Below, piece after piece: positions 1 to 12,155 of a DNA stretch of 64,000 nucleotides. The stretch is from Sulfitobacter sabulilitoris. GTDB taxonomy: Bacteria; Pseudomonadota; Alphaproteobacteria; Rhodobacterales; Rhodobacteraceae. The stretch lies in NCBI RefSeq assembly GCF_005887615.1, contig NZ_VANS01000001.1, positions 1,656,024 through 1,720,023 of the forward strand, given 5' to 3'. Position 1 is the stretch's first letter. Every line of letters starts with the position of its first letter. The notes beneath the pieces were generated by a model that had not been told where the DNA came from, searched no databases, and worked only from the letters and a program-made list of their open reading frames with translations. The translations under genes were made by a program, and so were the position numbers.

Positions 1-252
1 ATGCGCCGGCTTGAGGTTGAACGGCATGCCCAGCTTTTTCGCCTGGCGCACCAGTTCCTGCGCGCGGTATTCCATGCGCGAGGGGTGGCGGTCCTTGGGC
101 GGCGTGCCGCCGGTTCGGCCAAAGAGCGCGATCACATCCACCGGCTTGTAGGTCACCGATGCTCCATGCTTTTTCGCGATCTCCTCGAACCGGTTCCCGG
201 CGAGGTAGGTGTAGGGAGACAATGTCGCGAAAAAATAATCGATATGGGCCAT
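1..252 (-). CDS. 2-hydroxychromene-2-carboxylate isomerase-like protein (3' part outside window)
   Basis: Only the first 84 codons are in the window; the gene runs off the left edge. The N-terminus (MAHIDYFFATLSPYTYLAG) has the Ser-Pro-Tyr-x-Tyr-Leu signature of the HCCA isomerase branch of the DsbA/thioredoxin-fold family, which lacks the redox CxxC and uses glutathione in aromatic-compound isomerisation. An excellent ribosome site (AAGGAGGG, 7 nt before the ATG) fixes the start at 252. It is divergent from prs. Members of this family in alphaproteobacteria are often of unknown substrate, so the specific reaction is not assigned. Confidence 0.75.
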   Translation of the reverse strand, partial: MAHIDYFFATLSPYTYLAGNRFEEIAKKHGASVTYKPVDVIALFGRTGGTPPKDRHPSRMEYRAQELVRQAKKLGMPFNLKPAH

Positions 253-365
253 TTGGTCCCTCCTTGGGGTGTCTGTTGCTTTGCCGGACGGTACTGCCGT
301 GCTAAGCGGTGTCAACATCACGAATCTGTCACATTGCTCTGATGCTGCTGCGGGAATCCCATCAC

Positions 366-1385
366 ATGCCGAATATCACCGAACCCAAGCTGATCTCTGG
401 GAACGCCAACATGCCACTGGCCCGCGCAATCGCGCGGCGCATGTCGCTGCATCGCGGCAAGAACGTGGGCCTTGTCGATGCCCGGGTCGAGCGGTTCAAC
501 GATGGCGAGATTTTCGTCGAAGTGTTCGAGAACGTGCGCGGCGAGGATATGTTCATCATCCAGTCGACGTCGAACCCGGCCAACGACAACCTGATGGAAC
601 TGCTGGTCATGGCCGACGCGCTGCGCCGGTCGTCGGCGGCGCGCATCACGGCCGTGCTGCCTTATTTCGGTTACGCCCGGCAAGACCGCCGCACCAAGGC
701 CCGCACGCCCATTACCGCCAAGCTGGTGGCCAACATGCTGGTCGGCACGGGCATCGAACGGGTCCTGACGATGGATCTTCACGCGGCACAGATCCAGGGG
801 TTCTTCGATATTCCGGTGGATAACCTCTACGCCTCGCCGATCTTCGCGCTCGACATCAAGTCGGAGTTCAAGGACCGCATGGACGAACTGATGGTCGTAT
901 CGCCGGATGTGGGCGGCGTGGCACGGGCGCGCGAGTTGGCCAAGCGGGTCAATGCGCCGCTGTCGATCGTCGACAAGCGCCGCGAAAAACCCGGCGAGAT
1001 CGCAGAGATGAAAGTGATCGGCGACGTCACGGGCAAGATCTGCCTGATCGTCGATGACATCTGCGACACCGCGGGCACGCTCTGCAAGGCCGCCGAAGTG
1101 CTGATGGAGCATGGCGCCAAGGAGGTCCATTCCTACATCAGCCACGGTGTCATGTCCGGCCCGGCGGTCGAGCGTGTCACGAGTTCGGTGATGAAGTCGC
1201 TGGTTCTGACCGACACCATCGCCCCCACGCAAGCGGTGCAAGACGCCGCGAACATCCGCGTCGTGCCGACCGCGCCGATCTTTGCCCAGGCCATCCTGAA
1301 TATCTGGAACGGAACGTCGGTGTCGTCGCTGTTCGAGGCCGACACGCTCGGGCCGATCTACGATGGCATGTACGCCGCGGAATAG
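366..1385 (+). CDS. prs: Ribose-phosphate pyrophosphokinase (PRPP synthetase)
   Basis: Makes 5-phosphoribosyl 1-pyrophosphate from ribose 5-phosphate and ATP for purine, pyrimidine, histidine and NAD synthesis; cytosolic. The 339-residue length is slightly longer than the usual about 315. Seen: the ATP-flexible-loop motif [10 protein letters not shown], the [11 protein letters not shown] segment, and the PRPP-binding loop [12 protein letters not shown]. The start is put at the ATG in front of [18 protein letters not shown] because homologues begin near there; an in-frame ATG 57 bases upstream adds an unconserved, histidine/cysteine-rich tail. The Shine-Dalgarno is weak. It converges with the lectin gene with only 8 bases between stop codons. 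Confidence 0.95.
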   Translation: MPNITEPKLISGNANMPLARAIARRMSLHRGKNVGLVDARVERFNDGEIFVEVFENVRGEDMFIIQSTSNPANDNLMELLVMADALRRSSAARITAVLPYFGYARQDRRTKARTPITAKLVANMLVGTGIERVLTMDLHAAQIQGFFDIPVDNLYASPIFALDIKSEFKDRMDELMVVSPDVGGVARARELAKRVNAPLSIVDKRREKPGEIAEMKVIGDVTGKICLIVDDICDTAGTLCKAAEVLMEHGAKEVHSYISHGVMSGPAVERVTSSVMKSLVLTDTIAPTQAVQDAANIRVVPTAPIFAQAILNIWNGTSVSSLFEADTLGPIYDGMYAAE

Positions 1386-1393
1386 ACGCGGGG

Positions 1394-1750
1394 TCAGTAC
1401 AGCTCCCATTCATCCTCTTCCGGGTCGCCCAGCTCGCCAAAGGCCAGCCAGGCGATACGTACGCGAGCGACGCGCGTGTCACCCCATGTCCGAAACACCA
1501 TGTCGAAGCCATCCTTTGTCACGGCCTCGGCGCTCAGGTCCGCGCGCATCACCGTCGCGGCATCCATATCCCACAGCGACAGCGACAGGTGCACGACCGG
1601 GGCCGCGGCAAACTTTTCGCTGAACCTGATGCGGCGACGGCGTTCACGCTGGCCCCTGCCGGTCCACATCTCGCCGTTGTCCTCGAAATCCGAAAACAGA
1701 ACGACATCGTCCTGATCAATCCCGATCCGGTTGCTGCTGAGGTGTTTCAT
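1394..1750 (-). CDS. H-type lectin domain protein
   Basis: 118 residues. The C-terminal two thirds has the pattern of the H-type lectin domain: an F-S-x-x-F-x-x-x-P-x-V stretch, then LSLWDMDA, then GFDMVFRTWGDTRVARVRIAWLA-type strands (residues about 40-110), ending in an acidic tail. The family was named from snail agglutinins and binds carbohydrate (GalNAc-type sugars); bacterial members are uncharacterised. No signal peptide is seen, so a cytosolic location is likely. The start at 1750 has AAGGGA at good distance. It sits downstream of the atp operon on the same strand but beyond that operon's terminator-like hairpin. Confidence 0.7.
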   Translation of the reverse strand: MKHLSSNRIGIDQDDVVLFSDFEDNGEMWTGRGQRERRRRIRFSEKFAAAPVVHLSLSLWDMDAATVMRADLSAEAVTKDGFDMVFRTWGDTRVARVRIAWLAFGELGDPEEDEWELY

Positions 1751-1814
1751 GCTGTCGTTCCCTTGTCGCGCGCAGCCTAGGTCAGTGGAGACCTCAAAGA
1801 CAGGCCGCAAATAC

Positions 1815-1845
1815 CAAAAGGCCCCGCGTGTTGCAGGGCCTTTTG
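1815..1845 (-). terminator. Terminator hairpin after atpC
   Basis: A perfect 10-bp stem, CAAAAGGCCC at 1815-1824 pairing with GGGCCTTTTG at 1836-1845, with an 11-base loop. It has a T run on either strand, so it can act in both directions. It lies 26 bases beyond the atpC stop and before the lectin gene. Confidence 0.8.
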
Positions 1846-1870
1846 CTGAAATCTGTATGAACCGGCAGGG

Positions 1871-2308
1871 TCAGAGGCTGGGCTGCTTGGTGGACAGACC
1901 GATGTGATCCCCGATCGCCACCATATCCGCCAGCAGCTTGGCGGCGTCGTCGACGGGGCCCGGCTGGTTCTTGAAGGTCTCGCGCGCCTGTTTGTACGCA
2001 GTGTGCGCTTCCTCGATCATCTCGTCCATATGCGCCTGGGTCATGTCGGCGCGGGCCATTGCCCGCTCCGCCAGAACGGTCACGCCACGGCTGCTGAGTT
2101 CGGCAAAGCCACCGGTGACCACGTATTCCGATGTGCCGTCGGGCCCTTCGGCCCGCAGCACGCCGGGGCGCAGCGTCGTGATGGTCGGCGCATGATCGGG
2201 CATCGCCGTCATGTCGCCATCCGCACCGGGGATCTGCACGGCGGTCACCTGCACCTGGGCCAGGCGCCGCTCCGGCGAAACAAGGTCGAATTGCATCGTG
2301 TCTGCCAT
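1871..2308 (-). CDS. atpC: F1 ATP synthase epsilon subunit
   Basis: 145 residues. N-terminal beta-sandwich ([12 protein letters not shown], then [12 protein letters not shown] and LRPGVL) typical of epsilon, followed by a helical C-terminal region. Epsilon sits on the central stalk at the membrane side of F1 and regulates ATP hydrolysis. It is the last gene of the atpHAGDC operon. Its Shine-Dalgarno (AAGGGAG) overlaps the atpD stop codon, so translation is probably coupled. Confidence 0.97.
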   Translation of the reverse strand: MADTMQFDLVSPERRLAQVQVTAVQIPGADGDMTAMPDHAPTITTLRPGVLRAEGPDGTSEYVVTGGFAELSSRGVTVLAERAMARADMTQAHMDEMIEEAHTAYKQARETFKNQPGPVDDAAKLLADMVAIGDHIGLSTKQPSL

Positions 2309-2321
2309 TGTAGAGGCTCCC

Positions 2322-4641
<2,320 letters not shown>

Positions 4642-4665
4642 AGGCCTGTAATCTCCCCCCTTAAA

Positions 4666-6204
4666 TTACGCGAAATCTGCGGCGAATTCGTCCAGCGCGG
4701 CGCGAATCTTGTCCTCGGCGTCGCCCTTGATCTTGGGGTCTTCCTTGGTGATCATGTCCAGCAGGTCCTGATGCTTGGACCGCAGGTGCGCCAGCAGACC
4801 GGCCTCGAAGCGGCCCACCTGCTTGGTCTCGATCTTGTCGAGATAGCCCTTGGTGCCCGCGAAGATCACGCAGACGATTTCCGCGTTGGTCAGCGGCGAA
4901 TACTGCGGCTGCTTCATCAACTCGGTCAGACGCGCGCCACGGTTCAGCAGCTGCTGTGTCGCGGCGTCGAGGTCCGAACCGAACTGCGCGAAGGCCGCCA
5001 TTTCGCGGTACTGCGCCAGCTCGAGCTTGACCGGGCCCGCGACGGATTTCATCGCGTTGGTCTGCGCGGACGAACCCACGCGAGACACCGACAGGCCGGT
5101 GTTCACGGCGGGGCGGATGCCCTGGTAGAACAATTCGGTCTCGAGGAAGATCTGACCATCGGTGATCGAGATCACGTTGGTCGGAATAAACGCCGACACG
5201 TCGCCACCTTGGGTTTCGATGATCGGCAGCGCCGTCAGCGAGCCGTTGCCGGCATCGTCGCCCAGCTTGGCCGAACGTTCCAGCAGGCGGGAGTGCAGAT
5301 AGAAAACGTCGCCGGGATAGGCTTCGCGCCCGGGCGGGCGGCGCAGCAGCAGCGACATCTGACGATAAGACACGGCCTGCTTGGACAGATCATCATAGAC
5401 GATCAGCGCGTGACGACCGTTGTCGCGGAAATGCTCCGCCATCGCGGTGGCAGAATAGGGCGCGAGGAACTGCATCGGCGCAGGCTCGGACGCGGTGGCC
5501 GCAACGACGATGGAATAGTCGATGGCGCCGGTTTCTTCGAGCTTCTTGACCAGCTGCGCCACAGTGGAGCGCTTCTGACCGATGGCGACGTACACGCAGT
5601 ACATCTTCTTGCTCTCGTCGTCGCCGGCGGCCTTGTTGACCGACGCCTGGTTCAGCATCGCGTCGAGCGCGACGGCGGACTTGCCGGTCTGGCGGTCACC
5701 GATGATCAGTTCGCGCTGGCCACGGCCGATCGGAATCATCGCGTCCACGGACTTGAGGCCGGTGGCCATCGGCTCGTGCACGGATTTCCGCGGGATGATG
5801 CCCGGCGCCTTGACGTCGGCCACGCCGCGCTTGGACGCCTTGATCGGGCCCTTGCCGTCGATCGGGTTGCCAAGGCCGTCCACGACCCGGCCCAGCAGTT
5901 CGTCACCGATCGGCACGTCCACGATGGAGTTGGTGCGCTTGACGATGTCGCCTTCCTTGATGTCGCGGTCGGAACCGAAGATCACGACGCCGACATTGTC
6001 GGATTCAAGGTTCAGGGCCATGCCCTGAATACCGCCGGGGAATTCGACCATTTCGCCGGCCTGAACGTTGTCCAGACCGTAAACTCGGGCGATACCGTCA
6101 CCGACGGACAGAACCCGGCCCACTTCGGCCACTTCCGCTTCTTGACCGAAATTCTTGATCTGGTCCTTCAGGATCGCAGAAATTTCTGCTGCTTGGATAC
6201 CCAT
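4666..6204 (-). CDS. atpA: F1 ATP synthase alpha subunit
   Basis: 512 residues, full length. Non-catalytic nucleotide-binding subunit. Walker A GDRQTGKS and the [11 protein letters not shown] segment are present. Its ATG follows directly on the TAA stop of atpH with no spacer. Confidence 0.98.
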   Translation of the reverse strand: MGIQAAEISAILKDQIKNFGQEAEVAEVGRVLSVGDGIARVYGLDNVQAGEMVEFPGGIQGMALNLESDNVGVVIFGSDRDIKEGDIVKRTNSIVDVPIGDELLGRVVDGLGNPIDGKGPIKASKRGVADVKAPGIIPRKSVHEPMATGLKSVDAMIPIGRGQRELIIGDRQTGKSAVALDAMLNQASVNKAAGDDESKKMYCVYVAIGQKRSTVAQLVKKLEETGAIDYSIVVAATASEPAPMQFLAPYSATAMAEHFRDNGRHALIVYDDLSKQAVSYRQMSLLLRRPPGREAYPGDVFYLHSRLLERSAKLGDDAGNGSLTALPIIETQGGDVSAFIPTNVISITDGQIFLETELFYQGIRPAVNTGLSVSRVGSSAQTNAMKSVAGPVKLELAQYREMAAFAQFGSDLDAATQQLLNRGARLTELMKQPQYSPLTNAEIVCVIFAGTKGYLDKIETKQVGRFEAGLLAHLRSKHQDLLDMITKEDPKIKGDAEDKIRAALDEFAADFA

Positions 6205-6765
6205 TTATCCGACCTCTTTCATTGCATTCTGGAGGGAATTGAGCTTCGAGCGGATCGAGGTGTCGATCATCTTGGAGCCCACTTTGACGACAAGACCGCC
6301 GATGAGGGATTCATCAACGGTCGCATTCAGTGTCACGGTCTTGCCCGTGTTTGCCTTGAGTGTCTTGGCCAGCTTGTCGGCCTGCGCCTTGGTCAGCGCC
6401 TTGGCGCTTGTCACCTCTGCGGTGACCTCGCCCTTCTCGGTCGCGATGATCTCGCGCAGGGTCGCGATGAGCTGCGGCAGAACGAACAGACGGCGTTTCT
6501 CGGCCATCAGCGCCAGCGTGTTGGACAAGATGTCCGACAGCGCCATTTTCTTGGCCAGCGCCACGATGGCGGCGGATTGCTGTTGGCGCGAATAGATCGG
6601 CGAATGGATCAGCGCGTTGAAATCGTCGCTGGACGACAGCGCCTCGCTCAGCGCGTCGAGATCGGTTTCAATCGCTTTGACCTTTTTGCCATCTTTGGCC
6701 AGGCTATAAACCGCAGAGGCATAGCGCTCCGCGATGCCTGTGGAAATCGAAGCTGGTTCGGACAC
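6205..6765 (-). CDS. atpH: F1 ATP synthase delta subunit (OSCP)
   Basis: 186 residues with the chosen GTG start. Joins F1 to the peripheral stalk. N-terminal six-helix domain begins [20 protein letters not shown]; the C-terminus has the conserved [20 protein letters not shown] strand-helix. The start is taken at the GTG at 6765, because GGAAGGG lies 5 bases upstream and homologues begin with this SEPASIS sequence. An ATG 51 bases upstream would add an arginine-rich extension. This is the first gene of the F1 operon; the F0 genes must be elsewhere, as is normal in alphaproteobacteria. Confidence 0.93.
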   Translation of the reverse strand: MSEPASISTGIAERYASAVYSLAKDGKKVKAIETDLDALSEALSSSDDFNALIHSPIYSRQQQSAAIVALAKKMALSDILSNTLALMAEKRRLFVLPQLIATLREIIATEKGEVTAEVTSAKALTKAQADKLAKTLKANTGKTVTLNATVDESLIGGLVVKVGSKMIDTSIRSKLNSLQNAMKEVG

Positions 6766-7075
6766 GTCCACCCTTCCGATGTTCTGGCCCCGACAAACGC
6801 GCATTGGACGCGTCACCGGGGGTGTTGGCGCGGCTTGAGGTTTCTCAAGACGTCGAAATCAGGGGCGATGTAGCAGACGGGCCCAGACCCCGCAACACAG
6901 TATAGTGATATCTAGTCTAGCGCTAACCCACTTATTTTCAGGGCTTTGCCGCATATGCGACGCTTTGGCAGTGGATAAAATTCAATTTTTTGACGGCTTT
7001 ACGGCGGTGCCATCCGATTCCCGCGGGGCAACTGCCCAATTTTTCAGCGCTCGCGGACCGCCCGTCGCACTGCGC
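6766..7075. other. Non-coding stretch upstream of the atp operon
   Basis: 310 bases without a convincing gene. It is more AT-rich than its neighbours between 6895 and 6990 and holds the likely atp promoter described separately. An 8-bp palindrome TAGCGCTA (6918-6925) overlaps the putative -35 side. The 3' end of the methyltransferase transcript also lies here, but no U-tracted hairpin was found. Confidence 0.6.
6899..6926 (-). promoter_or_regulatory. Possible promoter of atpHAGDC
   Basis: On the minus strand TTAGCG (6926-6921), 16-base spacer, TATACT (6904-6899). The -10 matches the consensus in five of six bases; the -35 is weak. It is the best sigma-70-like match upstream of atpH. Confidence 0.4.
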
Positions 7076-7810
7076 CTAAATTGGTTTGGCCTGCGGTTTC
7101 ATCACCCCGACGACGCGGCGCGCGCGCGCGGGCTCGATCTTGCCCTTTGGCGGATAGACCAGTTTCGTGGCCTCCACCATGAAGGCTCCGCCCGCCATCA
7201 TCGTCGGCATGCGCGCGCCGAACTTCTCGAAGGCCGGGCCGGACTTCATCCAGATCCGCTTGGCCGAGGGGATCTGGTAGAGCGCGCCCAGGTGCCGTTC
7301 CGGCAGGAACTGGTGCTTGCGCAACTGCGTCTCGAGCTGGCCCGGCGAATAGGGCCTGCCATAGCCGAACGGCGTGCGGTCGCGCCGCGCCCAAAGCCCC
7401 CCGCGGTTCGGCACGATGAACACCGCGCGCCCGCCCGGCCCCAGCACCCGCCAGCATTCCTCCAGCAGATCGCTGACACGCTCGGATGTCTCGAGCCCGT
7501 GCAGCAACACCAGCTTATCCACATGCCCCGTCTCCAGCGGCCAGAGGGTTTCTTCGGTCAGCACCGACACGTTGGGCATGGACTGCGGCCAGGGCATCAC
7601 CCCCTGCGGCCCCGGCATCAGGGCAATCACCCGCCGCGCGTCCTTCAGGTAGGGGCGCAACAGCGGCGCGGCGAACCCATAGCCGACCACGGTCTGCCCC
7701 TTTGCTTCGGGCCACAGCTCGTCCATACGCCGGCGTAGCGACGCCTGTGCCGCGCGCCCCAGGGCGTTGCGATAATAGAAATTCCGCAGATCCTGCACAT
7801 CAAGATGCAT
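7076..7810 (-). CDS. Class I SAM-dependent methyltransferase, unknown substrate
   Basis: 244 residues. Seen: a Rossmann-type start [31 protein letters not shown], and the [20 protein letters not shown] segment, which is the strand-helix after the SAM site in ubiE-like methyltransferases. The first motif lacks the usual GxGxG and reads GYGFA. The C-terminus is basic (KPQAKPI). The start at 7810 is preferred over the ATG 15 bases upstream because GAGGG lies about 9 bases before it. It is divergent from gloB, a common arrangement in Rhodobacteraceae (from memory). The substrate cannot be told from sequence. Confidence 0.75.
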   Translation of the reverse strand: MHLDVQDLRNFYYRNALGRAAQASLRRRMDELWPEAKGQTVVGYGFAAPLLRPYLKDARRVIALMPGPQGVMPWPQSMPNVSVLTEETLWPLETGHVDKLVLLHGLETSERVSDLLEECWRVLGPGGRAVFIVPNRGGLWARRDRTPFGYGRPYSPGQLETQLRKHQFLPERHLGALYQIPSAKRIWMKSGPAFEKFGARMPTMMAGGAFMVEATKLVYPPKGKIEPARARRVVGVMKPQAKPI

Positions 7811-7871
7811 TGCAGCCGCCCTCATGATCCGTCACTCTGGCGACAGTCTAGCTGCGCAGAGGAAAATGACC

Positions 7872-8639
7872 ATGCCCGTCGAAATCGTGACCGTCCCCTG
7901 CCTGAGCGACAATTACGCCTTTGTCGTTCATGACGACGCGACCGGCGAGACCGCGGTCGTGGACGTGCCCGAAGCGGCCCCCATCGCGGCGATCCTGAAA
8001 CAGCGCGAATGGACGCTGAGCCAGGTCTGGCTGACGCATCACCACTGGGACCACGTGGACGGGCTGGCCGAGCTGCTGGCCGATCACCCGGCCAGGGTCG
8101 TGGGCGCCAAGGCCGACGCGCACCGCCTGCCGCCGCTCGACCACGCGGTCACGCCGGGCGACACCTTCGATTTCGCGGGTCACGCGGTGCATGTGATCGA
8201 CGTGCCGGGTCATACGGTCGGTCATATCGCCCTTCATCTGCCCGATGCCGACGCGGTCTTTACCGCCGACAGCCTGATGGCGCTTGGCTGCGGGCGGCTG
8301 TTCGAGGGCACGGCCGATCAGATGTGGGGATCGATGCAAAGGCTCATGGCGCTGCCACGCGACACTGTCGTCTATTCGGGCCACGAATATACCGCGGCGA
8401 ACGCGCGCTTCGCGTTGACTATTGATCCTGAGAATTCCGCGCTTATATCGCGTTCGCAGGACATCGAAGCGGCCCGCGCCGCCCAGACCCCCACAGTCCC
8501 GTCAACCCTGGCGCTCGAGTTGGAGACCAACCCGTTCCTGCGCGCCGCAGACCCCCATATCCGTGCCCATCTGGGGCTGGCCGATGCGTCCGATGCACAG
8601 GTCTTTGCCGAAATCCGCGCCCGCAAGGATGCGTTTTGA
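7872..8639 (+). CDS. gloB: Hydroxyacylglutathione hydrolase (glyoxalase II)
   Basis: 255 residues. Hydrolyses S-D-lactoylglutathione, the second step of methylglyoxal detoxification. Metallo-beta-lactamase fold with the binuclear metal motif THHHWDH (H56, H58, D60, H61), then DVPGHTVGHI, FTADSLMALGCGRLFEG and the YSGHEYT ligand histidine; the C-terminal HAGH domain ends in KDAF. The start is the second of two ATGs (7866 and 7872), since GAGG then has a normal 9-base spacing and homologues begin MPxEIVTVPC. Glutathione synthesis (gshA) is also encoded in this window. Confidence 0.95.
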   Translation: MPVEIVTVPCLSDNYAFVVHDDATGETAVVDVPEAAPIAAILKQREWTLSQVWLTHHHWDHVDGLAELLADHPARVVGAKADAHRLPPLDHAVTPGDTFDFAGHAVHVIDVPGHTVGHIALHLPDADAVFTADSLMALGCGRLFEGTADQMWGSMQRLMALPRDTVVYSGHEYTAANARFALTIDPENSALISRSQDIEAARAAQTPTVPSTLALELETNPFLRAADPHIRAHLGLADASDAQVFAEIRARKDAF

Positions 8640-8667
8640 CGCCCCCAAACAGCCCCTTCGAATGCAT

Positions 8668-8682
8668 TCACACAAATTGTGA
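8668..8682. promoter_or_regulatory. Inverted repeat upstream of clpA
   Basis: TCACA-N5-TGTGA, with a core CACAA-A-TTGTG palindrome at 8671-8681, in the 174-base gap between gloB and clpA. It is followed by two TTGAAG copies (near 8691 and 8704) and an AT-rich TAATAC. It could be a regulator site; no protein can be named. Confidence 0.35.
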
Positions 8683-8813
8683 CAGCGAATTTGAAGAAAA
8701 AACTTGAAGCTGGGGCACGATCAACCAAACTCTAATACTATGAGGCCATGGTCTTTGAGGGGCCGACATCACTTGGTTCCCCCATCGACCTCCGATCAGA
8801 AGGAGCACGCACC

Positions 8814-11135
8814 GTGCCTTCATTTTCGAACACACTCGAACAGGCAATTCATTCGGCGCTGGCATTGGCCAATGCGCGCCGCCACGAATTCGCAACGCTG
8901 GAACATCTGCTTCTGGCGTTGATCGACGAACCCGACGCCACCCGCGTGATGAAGGCGTGCAGTGTGGACATCGACGAGCTGCGCAGCACGCTTGTCGAAT
9001 TCGTTGACGAGGACCTCAGCAACCTTGTCACTGATGTCGATGGTTCCGAAGCGGTGCCCACCGCCGCGTTCCAGCGCGTGATCCAGCGCGCCGCGATCCA
9101 CGTGCAATCCTCTGGCCGCACCGAAGTGACCGGCGCCAACGTGCTGGTCGCCATATTTGCCGAGCGGGAAAGCAATGCCGCCTATTTCCTGCAGGAGCAG
9201 GACATGACGCGCTACGATGCGGTGAATTTCATCGCGCATGGCGTCGCCAAGGACCCCGCCTACGGCGAACCGCGCCCCGTGTCCGGCGCGCCCGAGCACG
9301 AGGAAGAAGCCCAGGGCGTCACCGATGGCGAGAAAAAGGAATCCGCGCTCGAGAAATACTGCGTCGATCTGAACGCCAAGTCGCGCGAGGGCGATATCGA
9401 TCCGTTGATCGGTCGCGAGGACGAGGTCGAGCGCTGCATTCAGGTGCTGTGCCGCCGTCGCAAGAACAACCCGCTTCTGGTGGGCGATCCCGGCGTGGGC
9501 AAGACCGCCATCGCCGAAGGGCTCGCGCGCAAGATCGTCGCGGGCGAGACGCCGGAGGTTCTCGAGAACACCACCATCTATTCGCTCGACATGGGCGCGT
9601 TGCTGGCCGGCACCCGGTATCGCGGCGATTTCGAAGAACGGCTGAAGGCGGTCGTCACCGAACTGGAGCAGCACAGGGATGCCGTTCTGTTCATCGACGA
9701 GATTCACACCGTCATCGGTGCGGGCGCCACATCGGGCGGCGCGATGGATGCGTCCAACCTGCTGAAACCCGCTTTGGCGGGCGGCAAGCTGCGCACGATG
9801 GGGTCCACCACCTACAAGGAGTTCCGCCAGCACTTCGAGAAAGACCGTGCACTGGCCCGGCGCTTTCAGAAGATCGACGTCAATGAACCCTCCGTCGAGG
9901 ATGCCGTGAAGATCCTCAAGGGTCTCAAGCCCTATTTCGAGGATCACCACTCGGTCAAATACACTGCGGATGCCGTGAAAACCGCCGTCGAACTGGCGGC
10001 GCGCTATATCAACGACCGCAAGCTGCCCGACAGCGCCATCGACGTGATCGACGAGGCGGGTGCCGCGCAGCACCTGATCGCGGCCACCAAGCGGCGCAAG
10101 ACCATCGGCACCAAGGAGATCGAGAATGTCGTCGCCAAGATCGCGCGCATTCCGCCCAAGAACGTCTCCAAGGACGATGCCGAGGTGCTCAAGGATCTCG
10201 AAGGGTCGCTCAAGCGCGTCGTCTTCGGGCAGGACAAGGCGATCGAGGCGCTCAGCTCGGCCATCAAACTGGCGCGCGCCGGTCTGCGCGAACCGGAAAA
10301 GCCCATCGGTAACTACCTGTTCGCCGGACCCACGGGCGTCGGCAAGACCGAAGTGGCCAAGCAACTGGCCGATACGCTGGGTGTCGAACTTCTGCGGTTC
10401 GATATGTCCGAATACATGGAAAAGCACGCGGTCAGTCGTCTGATCGGTGCGCCTCCGGGCTATGTCGGCTTTGATCAGGGCGGCATGCTGACCGATGGCG
10501 TCGATCAGCACCCGCACTGCGTGCTGTTGCTCGACGAGATGGAAAAGGCGCACCCGGATGTCTACAACATCCTGTTGCAGGTCATGGACCACGGCAAATT
10601 GACCGATCACAACGGTCGCACAGTCGATTTCCGCAACGTGGTGCTGATCATGACGTCGAACGCGGGCGCGTCCGAACAGGCGAAAGAGGCCATCGGCTTC
10701 AACCGTGATCGCCGCACGGGTGAGGATACCGCCGCGATTGAACGGACGTTCACGCCGGAATTCCGCAACCGGCTGGATGCGGTGATTTCCTTTGCGCCGC
10801 TGCCCAAGGAGGTCATCCTGCGGGTGGTCGAGAAGTTCGTCCTGCAGCTTGAGGCCCAGTTGATGGACCGCAACGTGACCATCGAACTGACCAAGCCCGC
10901 GGCCGAATGGCTGGCCGACAAAGGCTATGATGCGAAAATGGGAGCGCGCCCGCTGGGTCGCGTCATCCAGGAGCACATCAAGAAGCCGCTGGCCGAGGAC
11001 CTGCTCTTTGGCAAGCTGTCCAAGGGCGGCGTGGTTCGGGTCGGCATCAAGAACGGCGAGATCGATCTCAAGATCGACGGCCCCGACAAGCCGCGCCTGT
11101 CAGGCAACAAGCCTCCGCTTCTGACGGCGGAATGA
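8814..11135 (+). CDS. clpA: ATP-dependent Clp protease ATP-binding subunit ClpA
   Basis: 773 residues. Unfoldase that feeds N-degron and other substrates to ClpP. Domains in order: two N-terminal Clp repeats (about 1-145, beginning [18 protein letters not shown]), AAA1 with GDPGVGKT near residue 222, and AAA2 with GPTGVGKT near residue 503. An AIGFNRD loop corresponds to the ClpP-docking IGL/IGF tripeptide. The absence of a long middle coiled coil separates it from ClpB. The start is a GTG at 8814 placed 8 bases after AGAAGGAG; an upstream ATG has no ribosome site. The adaptor gene clpS is not beside it. Its stop overlaps the next start (ATGA). Confidence 0.95.
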   Translation: MPSFSNTLEQAIHSALALANARRHEFATLEHLLLALIDEPDATRVMKACSVDIDELRSTLVEFVDEDLSNLVTDVDGSEAVPTAAFQRVIQRAAIHVQSSGRTEVTGANVLVAIFAERESNAAYFLQEQDMTRYDAVNFIAHGVAKDPAYGEPRPVSGAPEHEEEAQGVTDGEKKESALEKYCVDLNAKSREGDIDPLIGREDEVERCIQVLCRRRKNNPLLVGDPGVGKTAIAEGLARKIVAGETPEVLENTTIYSLDMGALLAGTRYRGDFEERLKAVVTELEQHRDAVLFIDEIHTVIGAGATSGGAMDASNLLKPALAGGKLRTMGSTTYKEFRQHFEKDRALARRFQKIDVNEPSVEDAVKILKGLKPYFEDHHSVKYTADAVKTAVELAARYINDRKLPDSAIDVIDEAGAAQHLIAATKRRKTIGTKEIENVVAKIARIPPKNVSKDDAEVLKDLEGSLKRVVFGQDKAIEALSSAIKLARAGLREPEKPIGNYLFAGPTGVGKTEVAKQLADTLGVELLRFDMSEYMEKHAVSRLIGAPPGYVGFDQGGMLTDGVDQHPHCVLLLDEMEKAHPDVYNILLQVMDHGKLTDHNGRTVDFRNVVLIMTSNAGASEQAKEAIGFNRDRRTGEDTAAIERTFTPEFRNRLDAVISFAPLPKEVILRVVEKFVLQLEAQLMDRNVTIELTKPAAEWLADKGYDAKMGARPLGRVIQEHIKKPLAEDLLFGKLSKGGVVRVGIKNGEIDLKIDGPDKPRLSGNKPPLLTAE

Positions 11136-12118
11136 TCCTTCGGGCAGCGGTCTGCCTGCTCTTCTCCTCCGCCGTGTCACTCGCGGCGGAGGGTTTCGTT
11201 CTGTCCCCTCCCCTTGACTGCGATCTGACCGACGACTGCTATATCCAGCAGTACGTGGACCACGACGACGGCCCCGGCGCGCGCGACTATCGTTGTGCCC
11301 CGCTAAGCTATGATGGCCACAAAGGCACCGATTTCGCACTGCCCAGCCTTGCCCGCATGCACGACGGTGTCGATGTGATCGCCGCTGCCCCCGGCGTCGT
11401 GCGCGGCACCCGCGACGGCATGGCCGATATCGGCTACAGCGACGCCACGGCAGACAGCATCCAGGACCGCGAATGCGGCAACGGCGTGGTGATCGCCCAT
11501 CTGGGCGGCTGGGTGACGCAATACTGCCACATGAAACAGGGCTCGATCACCCGCACGCGGGGCGAACACGTCGCTGCCGGCGATGTTCTGGGCCAGGTCG
11601 GGCTGAGCGGTCGCACCCAGTTTCCGCATGTTCACCTGAGCGTAAGGCAGGGCGATACCGTCGTTGACCCCTTTGCCCCGGATGCGCCGGCAGGCACTTG
11701 CGATCCTTCCGCCGACACCCGGACCAGCCGCGGCACCCTTTGGCAAACACCGCCGCCGTACCGGCCCGGCGGGCTGATCTCGGTCGGTTTCGCCGATGCC
11801 ATTCCCAGCTTCGACGACGTGAAATCCGGCGCCGCGCAGATCGCCGGGATCGGTGCGGATGCGCCAGCGCTCGTGCTCTATGGCTACGCATTCGGCGGAC
11901 AGGAAAACGACACGATCACCCTGACCCTGACCGGTCCGGACGGCGTGATCGTAGATCAGACCTTGACGTTGGAAAAGACGCAGGCGCAGGTCTTTCGCGC
12001 GGTGGGCAAGAAACGCCGCAGGGATCCGTGGCCCGACGGCGCGTATACCGGCACCGTGACCCTGCTGCGCGACGGCGCCGTGATCGACCGCCGCAGCCGC
12101 GACATGACGCTGCCGTAG
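11132..12118 (+). CDS. Exported M23-family (LytM) metallopeptidase
   Basis: 328 residues. Signal peptide 1-19. Peptidase M23 core about 60-185: zinc ligands read as H63 and D67 in DGHKGTDF and H168 in FPHVHLS, with the partner H133 in YCHMKQG. Several cysteines (C30, C36, C55, C115, C132) suggest disulfides in the periplasm. The C-terminal 120 residues form an Ig-like beta domain (VLYGYAFGGQENDTITLTLT). M23 enzymes cut peptidoglycan cross-bridges. Translationally coupled to clpA by ATGA. It faces the OmpA/MotA-like pair, another peptidoglycan-linked unit. Confidence 0.85.
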   Translation: MILRAAVCLLFSSAVSLAAEGFVLSPPLDCDLTDDCYIQQYVDHDDGPGARDYRCAPLSYDGHKGTDFALPSLARMHDGVDVIAAAPGVVRGTRDGMADIGYSDATADSIQDRECGNGVVIAHLGGWVTQYCHMKQGSITRTRGEHVAAGDVLGQVGLSGRTQFPHVHLSVRQGDTVVDPFAPDAPAGTCDPSADTRTSRGTLWQTPPPYRPGGLISVGFADAIPSFDDVKSGAAQIAGIGADAPALVLYGYAFGGQENDTITLTLTGPDGVIVDQTLTLEKTQAQVFRAVGKKRRRDPWPDGAYTGTVTLLRDGAVIDRRSRDMTLP

Positions 12119-12155
12119 CGCGCACACACCTGCCGCGACAACTCCGCCGCGCGGC

